64,000 nt of DNA, taken from NCBI GenBank assembly GCA_009801085.1, contig VNWV01000016.1, forward strand, positions 1-64,000. The letters are read 5' to 3'. The stretch is from Lasiodiplodia sp. COLG20. Lineage: Eukaryota; Ascomycota; Dothideomycetes; Botryosphaeriales; Botryosphaeriaceae. Below are positions 34,979 through 45,339 of this stretch, piece after piece. Position 1 is the first letter of the stretch, and each line of letters starts with the position of its first letter. The position numbers and the translations under genes were made by a program. Below the pieces are notes generated by a model. That model did not search any database. It saw only the letters and a program-made list of their open reading frames with translations, and was not told where the DNA came from.

Positions 34979-36877
34979 ATGGCCATCGCTGCGTCCCTTC
35001 TCCCGCAATCAATCCAGCAAAAGTACGCCGAGGAACGCAAAAAACGCCTTCGCGAAGATGGAACAGCTCAATACGTTCCCCTAACCACCGACGGCTTCCA
35101 GTACCTGTTGAACGACCCCTGGGTTGACCACAAGACATTGGACGCCCAGCATCCTGCGATTCAAGACGGCGACGAGTGTAAGATCATAATCCTTGGCGCG
35201 GGCTACGGCGGCCTGCTCTTTGCCGTCCGCCTAATCCAGGCCGGCTTTAGCCCGGCCGACATCCGCCTCGTCGATACCGCTGGCGGCTACGGAGGGACCT
35301 GGTATTGGAACCGCTATCCCGGCCTTATGTGCGATATCGAGAGCTACATCTATATGCCGCTCCTCGAGGAAACCGGCTATATACCCAAGCACAAGTACGC
35401 CTACGGCCCAGAGCTCCGCGCGCAGGCCGAGCGAATTGCCGACACTTGGGATCTCCGCACCAAGACGCTCTTCCGAACCCGCATGCTCCGTCAGGTTTGG
35501 AACGAGGCGACGGCGCGCTGGGACGTGACGCTGCGCGAGCACCGCGGCAGCTCTGAACAGACGCTCCACATCACCGCGCGCTTTGTGATCCTCGCAGGCG
35601 GCCCCATCAACATCCCCCAGATCCCGAAGCTCGCCGGCTTTGAGAAATTCGGGGGCACGCACTTCCACACGGCACGCTGGGACTACGCCGTCACGGGCGG
35701 CAGCCCGGAGGACCCGTCACTCGAGAAGCTCCGCGACAAGACGGTCGCCGTCATCGGCACGGGGGCGACCGCCGTGCAGGTCGTGCCCGCCGTCGCCAAG
35801 TACGCCAAGCACCTGTACGTCTTCCAGCGCACGCCCGCTTCCGTCGACGTGCGTGGGCAGCTCGAGACGGACGTCTCGACGTGGGCGAGCACAGTCGCGA
35901 CGGGCCCGGGCTGGCAGCGTGCGCGGGCAGAGAATTTCAACTCGTACATCTCGGGCATTCCCGACGGGGAGGACCTGGTGGACGACGCGTGGACCAAGCA
36001 GGCGGCGTACAAAGGCCTGATGGGCGCGCCGGGCATAGTGACGCCCGAAGCGGTGGAGCAGCACATTGCGACCCTGCGTGCGTTGGACTTGCCGCGCGCC
36101 GAGAGGGTGAGGGCAAGGGCGGATGAGATTGTGCGGGAGGTGGCGACGGCCGAGAAGCTGAAGGCGTGGTATGACGTGTGGTGCAAGCGGCCGACATTCC
36201 ACGACGAGTACTTGCAGGCATTCAACCGGCCGAATGTCACGCTTGTGGACACGGACGGGCGGGGGCTGGATGGGGCGACGGGGATGGGGCTGGTGTTCGA
36301 TGGGGTCGAGTATCCGGTTGATGTGCTCGTCCTCTCGACCGGGTACCGCTCCGCCGGCTCTGTCAGCCCCGGATCCAACGCTGGTGTTGAGGTGATCGGC
36401 CAGAACGGCCTGAGGCTGGACGACAAGTGGGATGCCAACGGCCCATTGACGCTGCACGGGATGGCGACTAACGGCCTGCCGAACTGCTTCTTCTTTTCGC
36501 ACTTCCAGTCCGGTTTAGCGCCGAACATCGTCTACATGATCGACACGGTCGCGCAACACGTAGCGCATATTCTCACCCAGGCTGCAAAAGCTGCGAACTC
36601 AGATGACTTCATTGTCCAGCCTTCGAAGGAGGCTGAGGAAGAGTGGGCGGATGAAGTCGTCAAGCGGGCAGCTTGGTTCTCAGTCATGCTTGGATGTACT
36701 CCTAGTGCTTTGAATGGCGAGGGTGAATCTGCGCGGGAGAAAAGTCCTATAGAGGCTCTTAAAGCCGCGAGAAAGGCGACATGGGCAGAGGGAATTGCGG
36801 ACTATGTTAAACGCCTGGAGGATTGGAGAAGCAACGGCGCGATGAAGGGCTTAGAGATTAAGCGGGTGGGTAGTTGA
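34979..36877 (+). CDS. Baeyer-Villiger monooxygenase 1
   Basis: A single-exon gene of 632 aa starting in a strong context (CACCATGGCC). There are two Rossmann motifs: GAGYGG (73-78) for FAD and GTGATA (260-265) for NADPH. Between them are the family block GGYGGTWYWNRYPG (102-115) and the BVMO fingerprint FGGTHFHTARW (224-234, FxGxxxHxxxW). The enzyme is expected to insert oxygen next to a ketone carbonyl, giving an ester or lactone, using FAD, NADPH and O2 in the cytosol. The ~60-residue N-terminal extension before the FAD motif is typical of the larger steroid/cycloketone-type fungal BVMOs. The coding sequence is GC-rich. Neighbours suggest a shared pathway with the cyclase and reductases. 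Confidence 0.93.
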   Translation: MAIAASLLPQSIQQKYAEERKKRLREDGTAQYVPLTTDGFQYLLNDPWVDHKTLDAQHPAIQDGDECKIIILGAGYGGLLFAVRLIQAGFSPADIRLVDTAGGYGGTWYWNRYPGLMCDIESYIYMPLLEETGYIPKHKYAYGPELRAQAERIADTWDLRTKTLFRTRMLRQVWNEATARWDVTLREHRGSSEQTLHITARFVILAGGPINIPQIPKLAGFEKFGGTHFHTARWDYAVTGGSPEDPSLEKLRDKTVAVIGTGATAVQVVPAVAKYAKHLYVFQRTPASVDVRGQLETDVSTWASTVATGPGWQRARAENFNSYISGIPDGEDLVDDAWTKQAAYKGLMGAPGIVTPEAVEQHIATLRALDLPRAERVRARADEIVREVATAEKLKAWYDVWCKRPTFHDEYLQAFNRPNVTLVDTDGRGLDGATGMGLVFDGVEYPVDVLVLSTGYRSAGSVSPGSNAGVEVIGQNGLRLDDKWDANGPLTLHGMATNGLPNCFFFSHFQSGLAPNIVYMIDTVAQHVAHILTQAAKAANSDDFIVQPSKEAEEEWADEVVKRAAWFSVMLGCTPSALNGEGESAREKSPIEALKAARKATWAEGIADYVKRLEDWRSNGAMKGLEIKRVGS

Positions 36878-37240
36878 GCCGAGAAGGCGGACATCTGGCT
36901 GATGGGTGAGCTGGAGAGCTGAATAGTGACAGACAGCAAAGAGCCGTGCTTCTGTAGACAACCGTACAAAATAGGGAGCGAGTTGGGCACTTTATCTAAT
37001 GTACTAAATGGCTTGCGTGGCAGTAGAGAAGATACGTGGGATAGAGCATCTCTTAGATATACTTTCTACCTGCAGAATAAGTGTCCTACAAAGACATCCT
37101 CCCGCAGTATGCATTCTGTTTGCATTTATTAAAAACCACGATTATTTAGCAGGACGACGCTTTTAGTACAGCTCTGTTGGTATCACACCGCTGAGATGTG
37201 GGCCCCATCTGACAGCAAAAAGCTTATGGTCCCCTAGGCT
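36878..37240. other. Intergenic, nothing recognised
   Basis: About 360 bp downstream of BVMO 1, before the pseudogene. No features seen beyond the presumed 3' UTR. Confidence 0.5.
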
Positions 37241-39126
37241 ATGGGATTCCTCGATGTCGACTTTCATGAAAGCTGCGTCCTGTTGCATGGCCCCCGATAC
37301 GGGCAGCTTGTTCCTTGGGAGCCGGCATCTGCCCACCGATCAGATAGTGTTGGATTCCCCAGAGCCCGGCTGATCCTTGAGGCACAGGCCTGCCTTCTGA
37401 AGTTTCTTCGTGGAGTCGTGAACCAGATACTGGAAGAGGCCGATTTAGGGAGCCCCTCTAGGTCAGCAAAATGGGCAGATATGGTCAAATCAGGTTCGAA
37501 GAAGAGTGGAGACGTGGCTTACTGGTCCCAATTCACATACCAGCCTTTCTCAGCGCCACCGGTACTCAACACGGATGCCATAATAATCGAGACGAAGGCT
37601 CAGATGGACGCGGCGGCTGATCACATCTGGCTTCTTCAAACGTAACCATCTTACATGCGGCGATATGTGCGGTCCATCCAACAGAATGCCGTTTTGAACT
37701 AGTTGGGCAGCGAGGAAATACTTCAAGCTATAGTTGGAGAGCTATTCCATGATATCATCGTCTTCTGGTTCTGGCAGTCAGTGTTGGACAAATTTTCCAA
37801 TGCCAAGAACTGGCACGGTCGTTTCAGGGATAACATTGCGCCTGGGCAGCCATTGCCGCGAAAGTACGACGAAGCCATCGGAGCGCTGGAGCTCTTGCTT
37901 GTCAATTCAATGCACAGCCAGTCAAAGCACCTTCAGACAATCATTCCCCATCATCTGTGAACGTTCGAGCGTATGCCGGGTGGCAAATTCACGATGAGGC
38001 GGAAAACTAACAAGTCCATCACGAAACTATTCGACGAAGACCCACTGGACTGGTGTTTGATGCAGCTTCAGGGCGCACCGGATGAGCAGCGCCGCTTCGA
38101 CTATGGGATGCTCTTCGATTTCCTCGACGAGCACCTTGCCCAGTGCTCCGCAAAGGAACGCGCTCGCCTGGACGAGATCCTGTTCACAAAGCTGTCTACC
38201 TACGCGGCGACCTCAGAGCTGCTCTGCACAATCCGTCTCCATTGCCCCCGGAACAAATTCCGCGACGTCTTGGAAGTCATACAGAACGACGATCGGCTAG
38301 CTTGGAGGTTTTACGTCAGAGCGAAAGAACCATCCAAGGACGCACAGAGCACTATGACGACACTCCTTAAGAAATTCTGCGATATAGGTCCGCCTAGTGG
38401 ACGCAGAGATACGGCGTCTCTCAAGCACTTTGAAGCGACCAATCAGAGTCTTCAAGACTTCTGGAGATCGGTTGCAACAACCCTTCGGGCGGAGGTTGCA
38501 GCACAGCATCTCCCGGAAGTCGATGTGGAAAAGATTCTCGGTTTCCTCCTGATGCACGAAAGTCTCAAGCACGTAAAGGCAGTGCAAGCCGAGAGAGAGC
38601 GGATTCTCCGAGAAATTGAGGTTTCAGTAGCCCCAGCAGGTGGTGAAGCGTCCTTTGGGACGGAATCATCTCTTACGGCACTTGGAAAACCTAAATTCAG
38701 CAGCGGAAGACGAAAGTCAAAACAAGGCCACAAGAGTCCACCGTCGATCGCGACGCAATCCATGTTGCCACTGACAATAGTACTCCAGAACGACCCGGAA
38801 CCCAAATCACCATGGCCCACAAGCGGTCTTTTGATGTTTTCATGGCGATGTTCCCGGCGTCTGGCCAGGAGGCCTCCAGACTTGTTGAATGGGATACCTT
38901 TGTTCTCGCAATGTCCGATGCTGGGTTCTCGGCGCGGAACAATGGCGGGTCGGCCGTCGTGTTCCAGAACAACGGGCCTGAAACGCCAGTGCACGGAGGG
39001 AAAATCATCTTCCACAAGCCACATCCAGTGCCGAAAATTGACCCTGTTATGCTGCACTCCATGGGGAAAGGAATGAACAGGTGGTTTGACTGGCAGAGGG
39101 AGACCTTTATCTTAGCATCTTCCTAG
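37241..39126 (+). pseudogene. Conserved fungal protein, C-terminal HicA-like end, broken
   Basis: One protein can be followed across four segments. Three in one frame are separated by stops at 37643-37645, 37700-37702 and 37958-37960, with coding sense continuing between them (for example DHIWLLQT, stop, then PSYMRRYVRSIQQNAV). A frameshift near 38692-38704 then leads to a frame reading STVDRDAIHVATDNS and ending at 39126. The C-terminus (DTFVLAMSDAGFSARNNGG, then IIFHKPHP and MNRWFDWQRETF) is a recurrent fungal signature and resembles the double-stranded-RNA-binding-like fold of HicA proteins. I recall homologues labelled ipa protein, of unknown function. The 5' end is uncertain. Confidence 0.7.
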
Positions 39127-40200
39127 AACGTCAGAGTGGTAATACTTTAGTTTGGCCTCTTCTATTCCGGATTTGTACTTACTATAGCTTATTTGTTGAG
39201 CGGAACGCAAGACACCGCGGAAAGACCAACATCGCGGTGGCCCAGAATGCAAAACATTATGATTAAGATATCGGGGATTGTGTAGGCTCCCTACCAATAA
39301 GGCTCGGTGGTAGGGTGTAAAAGTTAGCTGAAGCTCATCATTCATGTTCTGTGTAGCCACGCGCCATGCGCATCGGGAGGCAGTAAAAACACCACTTCAA
39401 CAAAAGCCGCGACGACAGTTTAATTGGGGTTGACAAATAAGCAGTCTTAATAATGTTTCGTGGCGTATAAGATTTATAAGTTGCTCCATCCATACGTTGG
39501 TTGGGTCTGAGTTGGACGGAGCAATGTATTTTCTCAGGCACGGTATAAATATAAGATCCACGACTCCTACAGGTCAACCAATGTACTGAATGACTTCGAA
39601 TCTTCGTAAAAGATTCCTTCCGTTTCATCCGCGGTGACCGGCTTGAAAAGACTTCCACGGACTCCGTGGGCACCGGGCTTAGACGACCTGCACGGACTCC
39701 GCGGAGACCGTGGGTTTTTGGTCAAGACACTATTCGTATTCCGGACGAGCCAAGAACGCACAGGCCAGAGTTTTCGTAGTAAAAACGTAAAGCTGGCGGG
39801 CAAATGAGAGGTGCCGGATACAGCTGACAAAGTGTAACTTGCAACAATAGGTCGCTTGCACTAATTGGTCTGAAAAGGTAACGAAAAGGGTTATTTTGCA
39901 CTCCGCTTCCTTGGCAACCGTATCTACCGTGGAGTAACTTGGCGCCAGCATATAGAATCTTAGCACAATATGCAAACCACTACTAGAAGCCAGATTCGGT
40001 CGGTCGAGTCGGGAGTTTTTGCCTTGGATAGTATCCGACCAAACCCGCCTCCTTGTACAGGTCATAGTTTCCGCGCCTCAACGAACATTTAAAGTAGATG
40101 TTGTGGTACTCTCTATTGTTTGCAGAGACAAGACGCAGCACTCTTTATATCAACATTCATTCGCAAGAACCATCTCAAAACCTGATACAAAGCAGTCACG
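39127..40200. other. Intergenic and promoter of BVMO 2
   Basis: About 1.07 kb without a supported gene; it contains the paired CGG motifs listed separately. CTCTTTATATCAAC at 40140-40153 offers a TATA-like element about 55 bp before the start. Confidence 0.5.
39658..39701. promoter_or_regulatory. Two CGGACTCCG sites
   Basis: CGGACTCCG occurs at 39658-39666 and again at 39693-39701, inside similar contexts (CACGGACTCCGYG). This is CGG-N3-CCG twice in 44 bp, about 500 bp upstream of BVMO 2. It is a candidate Zn(II)2Cys6 binding site, unlike the N13 spacing upstream of BVMO 1. Confidence 0.4.
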
Positions 40201-42158
40201 ATGAACTCAACCGATGCCCTGTTTCAAAAGTACGCAGAGGAGCGGGAAAAGCGCCTCCGTCCCGACAAGCTCGCCCAGTACATCGACTTCCGAGACCCAT
40301 CGCTCTCGTCCATGGATGCCGACCCGTACGTCGATTACGATGCATTGGCGGCGAAACCCGGACCACTCAAAGACAATTCCGACATCAAGGTTCTTATCGT
40401 AGGTGGGGGCATGCTGGGCGTGACGACCGCGTATCGACTGGTGACCGAAGCTGGCATCAGCAGCAACGATGTCGTTATCGTCGACAAAGCGGGAGGCTTC
40501 GGTGGGACGTGGTACTGGAACCGCTACCCGGGTGTGGCATGCGACATCGAGTGCTACTGCTACGTCCCGCTGTTGGAAGAAACTGGCTACATGCCAAAGC
40601 ACAGATAGTAAGTTGCTTTCCCCTCTTGTAGCTTGTGAACAATGGACTCATGATTTACAGCTCCTATGGCCACGAAATTCGCGAGCACCTCGAGAGGATC
40701 GCCAACACGGCGAATGTCCGCGGCCAATTCTGCACCGCTGTAACACACCAACAATGGGATGATGAGGCCAAGCGGTGGGCTGTGGCTTTGCAGCACAATC
40801 CAGGTCCTGGACGAGAGCCAGAAGAGCTGAAAGTCCGCGCGCAGTTTCTGGTTTTAGCTGGCGGCGTGGTAAGATCCCCTCACGTTCCCAAGCTGAACGG
40901 AGTCGACGTTTTCCGCTCGGCACCGAACAAGCTGCTCATGCATACCGGACGCTGGGACTGGTCTCACAGCGGAGGTTCTCCGGAGAAGCCCGACCTGGAG
41001 GGCCTGCGGGGTAAGCGAGTCGGCGTCATCGGGACGGGGGCGACGGCGATCCAAGTCGTTCCTCATGTGGCACAGTGGGCAAAGCATACTTATGTTTTCC
41101 AACGGACACCTTCCTACGTGGGACCGCATCTGCAGAAGGAACAAACTCCGGCGGACTGGGCTCGAGTGGCATACAAGCCGGGCTGGCAGGCCGAGAGAAT
41201 GGCCAGTCTGGAGGCAATGTTCACTGGAAAGCCGGATGCTGAAAACATCGTTCAAGACAGTTGGACCGAGATACCCGGGATGAAAGTGATGACAGGCCAT
41301 GCCGGCCGACTCATCTCCAAAGGGGAGGAAGAGCAGCATCTGAAAGAAGTAATCGAGCTGGATCGCCCATGGACGGAAGCGATGCGCGCTCGCGTCGACG
41401 CCCAGGTGAAGGACCCTTTCACAGCCGAGAAACTCAAGCCTTGGTATCCCAGCTTCTGCAAGCGTCCAACATTTCACGAATCCTACCTTGCCCTCTTCAA
41501 CGAGCCAAACGTCAGCCTCGTTGACACGGATGGTCGCGGAGTTGAAGCCTATACCCCCGACGGTGTCCGGGCTAATGGTGTCGAGTACGAACTCGATGTA
41601 CTGGTACTTGCAACCGGCTACACCTTTGGAATTCTCGACAGTTGTCCCTCATCATCGCTCAATGCGCCTCTTCTTGGTGTGGGCGGACGATCCCTCAAAG
41701 ACAAGTGGGATGCTGCTGACTTTGGAACGTTCTACGGAGTGATGACCAACGGATTCCCAAACCTCTTCTTTACGTCTGGTAGCGGTGGATCTGTGTCGCA
41801 GAATGCGACGAGCTTCTATACGATAGCCTCACGTCTGATCTCACACACAGTGAAAGGAGCTTTCCAGCAAGCTGAGGGAATGGACAGAGCCACGGTTGAA
41901 GTCTCGAAGAAAGCTGAGGACGAGTGGACGATGAGTGTTGCAAAGCGGGCGCGATGGTTTTCCCCGTATTTGGCCTGCACGCCAGGATTTGCTACAGGCG
42001 AAGGTATCTTGCAGGAAGTGAAAGAGCAGACTGAAGAAGAAGAAATGGAAGTTGCGAAAAAGGCTGGCTGGGGAGAAGGCTCTATTACTTTCCGACAGAG
42101 GGTTGATAACTGGATGGCGACAGGGCGGCTCGATGGCTTGCTTATCCAAAGTAACTAA
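40201..42158 (+). CDS. Baeyer-Villiger monooxygenase 2
   Basis: Two exons: join(40201..40607, 40661..42158), 634 aa. The 53-bp intron is GTAAGT...TTTACAG, phase 2, and restores HRYSYGHEI. Motifs are GGGMLG (68-73), GGFGGTWYWNRYPG (98-111) and GTGATA (260-265). In the BVMO fingerprint, His230 and Trp234 are kept, but the positions aligned with Phe224 and Gly226 of BVMO 1 are Pro and Lys (PNKLLMHTGRW). Overall it closely resembles BVMO 1 (KYAEER, EETGY and PKH blocks; the same total length within 2 aa), so they may derive from an old duplication, but only this copy has an intron. The altered fingerprint raises doubt about efficient Baeyer-Villiger turnover. Confidence 0.9.
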
Positions 42159-42801
42159 AAGCTCCGCGTGCTAGAAGCCAGGTAGAAAGTATGGCCTACT
42201 GTGAGCCGCTAGAGATTAGTATACAACAGGTGAAGATATATACCAAATCTACTATGGCGTTGCTCAACTGAAACTATTTATTTCTCAGCCGTAGCCACCG
42301 CAATCATTGCTGCCGACGTACTAATTAATTTACCTTACTAACAGGGGTTGCTCCGTGTCTAGGAACATCTGCTCGATATCTAAGTCCAAGGTTGATAGTT
42401 TACCGGTTCTGTATTGTTGATAAATTGAAATTTTCAGTCGTGGTGTGATTTTATTATGCTTCTTCTATAGGAGGCTTGCGGCTGACGCTTAGTCACGGCT
42501 TAATGGCTGGGACTTTAGAGACGCTGAGGCCAAATTGGCCTGCTCACTCGCTTGCGGGGCTCGGGGCGACGTGGCATGTCACTCTTTAGGGCCGTCTGTC
42601 GCCTGATCGCAGCACTTCTCCATCATCATAATCATCAACTGACGGAGGTGGATTCCATGCTACTCGACTTCATTCGTTGTTGCTACCTTGTTTGCTATTG
42701 CTTAGTTATCTGGCGCGTATATATACTACGCTGCCCCACAGATAGCTTATGGATCATTCTGCGCATCTGTCATCAACATTCCTTGTTGCGCCACGCCAGC
42801 C
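42159..42801. other. Intergenic, nothing recognised
   Basis: About 640 bp. The right part should hold the promoter of the F-box-like gene (TATATATAC near 42717-42725). No other feature. Confidence 0.5.
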
Positions 42802-43753
42802 ATGCCTGTTGATGATGCATCCGCTTTAGGGCAAGACTCTCGCGATTTTCTACAAAAGTCACTGCTTCGGTAATTTCCAGCTCGACCGCTCTTCTGCGGT
42901 CATCCGCTAACCTCACTCCAGCCGCGATGCCCAGAGACGCCGCCGTGAAATTCGACGTCAGCTGTTGGCCATCACCCCTGCCAACTCCGACCCTCAACAA
43001 CAATCTCCACTATGGTCCAAGCTGCCGGCAGAGATTCGCAACGCGATCTTCACTCTTGCCGTCTCTCAGCATCTTGACTTATCCCGTCCGTATCCGAAGA
43101 ACAGCGTCTACTACAGGCCTGGTTACACTCATGCGTTTCGCGTCTGCACTGACCTGCTCGCCACCTGCCGCATCGCATGGTGGGAAACTAATGCTATCCC
43201 ACTATCGAGCTCTACCCTTCCCGTTTGGCAATACGGTGGCCCCTACCGTGAGCCGAATTGGCGATTTGCCGAGTTTTCCGCCAGGAATACCGCGCTTCTA
43301 AATCATGTTCAATTCTTTATCCGCCACCTCAATGGTTCTTGGTATTCGTCACCACCACCACAGTTCCGCCCAAACCGCATGACTGTTACCATCCGGCATA
43401 TGTCATGGTACGGCTGGCACCTCAGCGATCCTTTAACCACTTTGGATACTTCGCGCAGTGGTCTCAGCCCGCCTGATGTGAAGTTCCCATCATCCCTAAG
43501 GGAACTGACCATTGAATTTGAAACTTTGGAGCGGATGAAGCACCAGCTGGATGAAATAATTGAGGTTAGAGCAATGAGCTGGTGCTTCTATCGGGAGGAT
43601 GGTATATGCCTTTCTCCGGCTCCAACTCCGCTGAAGGTTTACAAGTGGACGGGTGCTGCGGATTTTGGAGGCAGAGACACCCCTTGGATGCGTAACACTG
43701 AAGAGACCGACGATTACTACGTTGTCGCTCTGACCTACACAAAAGCCTGTTAA
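42802..43753 (+). CDS. F-box-like protein of unknown function
   Basis: Two exons: join(42802..42869, 42922..43753), 299 aa. The long second-exon frame has no ATG at its 5' end, only TTG. A 22-codon first exon from ATG 42802 (CAGCCATGC), with a 52-bp phase-2 intron (GTAATT, CTAAC branch, CCAG), joins it in frame. After an Arg-rich segment comes LWSKLPAEIRNAIFTLA, the start pattern of fungal F-box-like proteins (LPxEIRxxI), then LLATCRIAWWET. A Trp-rich central part and a Ser/Pro loop follow. A role as a substrate adaptor for ubiquitin ligase is possible only by family analogy. Confidence 0.7.
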
Positions 43754-45170
43754 ACGCGGAATTCCCTTTACTTCCAGGGCCTCGTAGCTAGGTTTTCCGA
43801 ATGTAGACCTTTACATCATGTTTCTAAACCTTGTCTACCGCTTTCCAATCCGCTTTACATCATTCCCGCCCGATGTAGCTATACAACAGCCTAAGCGAGG
43901 CTATACTTGGCCAATTGACGGGCGTAGCGGTCGCGGACGTACCGCGCTTCGTCTCCCCCGATATCTGTGTCGGATATCTCTGTCGATGAAGTTTGCCTCA
44001 ATTCTGGCGCTATATTTAGGAAGCGATTGATGATGCGCATTAACAGGCAATTACTAGGCCAGATTAAATTGCTACTAGAGCTACCGGCTGAGGCGAGAAG
44101 CTACTAACCCGAGCCCGATGCCGCGGATAGAGAAAAGATAGGAGTGGAAATTATCAGACCCAAATAATACCCACGAGTTAATAACACTAGAATCTGTCTC
44201 CAGACGCCAATAGTAAAAAAAAGGCTAAGTTTGGCTGAACCTATCAGATCTCTATCAGCAACACAACCGGTGTGGCTTTCTTAACCATCGACGTCGTACA
44301 AAGCCTCATTGCAGCAGCAAATATTAAATGGCATCAAATTCGAAACAAATTTCGATTTCTCTCAAAGATAGCTTGTTGCACATCATCACAGGCACATCAG
44401 CTCAAGCTTTTCGGGCCGGGCCGTCGTTCGAACGGCCCGCCATCTCGGCAAGTCTAACTGAAACAGGTTTCGGCTGAAATAGCACTCAGGCTTTTTGATT
44501 TATTTGGTCTGTGGAGACTATCAGGTACCAGATCCGCTTGGAAAATTCACGTAGTGCGTGTTACAAGATCCTAGAGTAGGTAAGAAGGACTCTGGTGTCA
44601 CGTCAGCAGTCGAGCAGAGGCCAGAGAACGGTGCCAACCCACTGGTTGCGGGACCCAGAAAAGGCGGCTTGAATGGCTTTCAGTAATCTTGATCGACATA
44701 GAAATGGCGGAGCGGGTGGCTTAGCTGTAGGAGGCGCTCTAATTAGATCTGATGCAGCACCGCCCTGTTTTGCGGCAACGTCTAGGCATTACACATCCCC
44801 ATGCCTACAATGCTCTTAAAGTTTACAAATCAGCGCTCATTCTCCAACCTCAGCCATTAGCTGTTATGAAATAGATCTGAAGATATGGATGAATAGGGAC
44901 AGGTATCTGAGAGTGTTGGGGGCCGCGCTGAACCTGGCGCGCAAGAGGAATCCATGACCTAGCCTCACTTGTTGTCGCCTTGTGACTCGTAGAAGCCCTC
45001 GCTGCAGCGCAGATTAGCGATCATATTTTGGGTCGCATACATGTTGTACCTAGTTAATTGAACAGCGCCGTCTACACTTCTGATTGGGGCGCTTGCGTCG
45101 GTAGTTGGCGTTGGCGGCTCTGAGACGTTCCCGAAGACGAAGCGGCCGGACCAGCCATGCAGTAGGAAAC
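43754..45170. other. Intergenic, about 1.4 kb, no gene supported
   Basis: Short frames only, without family resemblance or splice support. Composition is normal, with no RIP signature. Confidence 0.45.
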
Positions 45171-45176
45171 GGCGCG

Positions 45177-45330
45177 CTACATGGGCCAGCAACCATCTTT
45201 AATAGATGGCTTGCACGTGTAGAGTTGTACAAACTTGCTGCCGTTCGAATACAGAGCATTCGCGCAAATGTTGCCATTGACGACAGTGAAATATCCGTTG
45301 CAGCCCGGCGCCGAGAAACCTACACAAACA
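45177..45330 (-). pseudogene. Possible LysM-like secreted-protein fragment
   Basis: On the minus strand one frame reads GCNGYFTVVNGNICANAL, then FVQLYTCKPSIKDGCWPM and a TAG stop (45179-45177). The spacing CxxYFTVVxGxxC ... KPSIxxGC resembles a LysM domain. An acceptor-like TGTGTAG lies just upstream (about 45330). No signal peptide or complete gene could be assembled. The following ~230 bp on the same strand read as a Pro/Thr-rich segment in another frame. It could be coincidence. Confidence 0.25.
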
Positions 45331-45339
45331 CAAGGCGAG

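Noticed and set aside
35683..36528. Long minus-strand frames inside BVMO 1
   Set aside because: Shadows produced by the high GC third-position bias of the monooxygenase gene.
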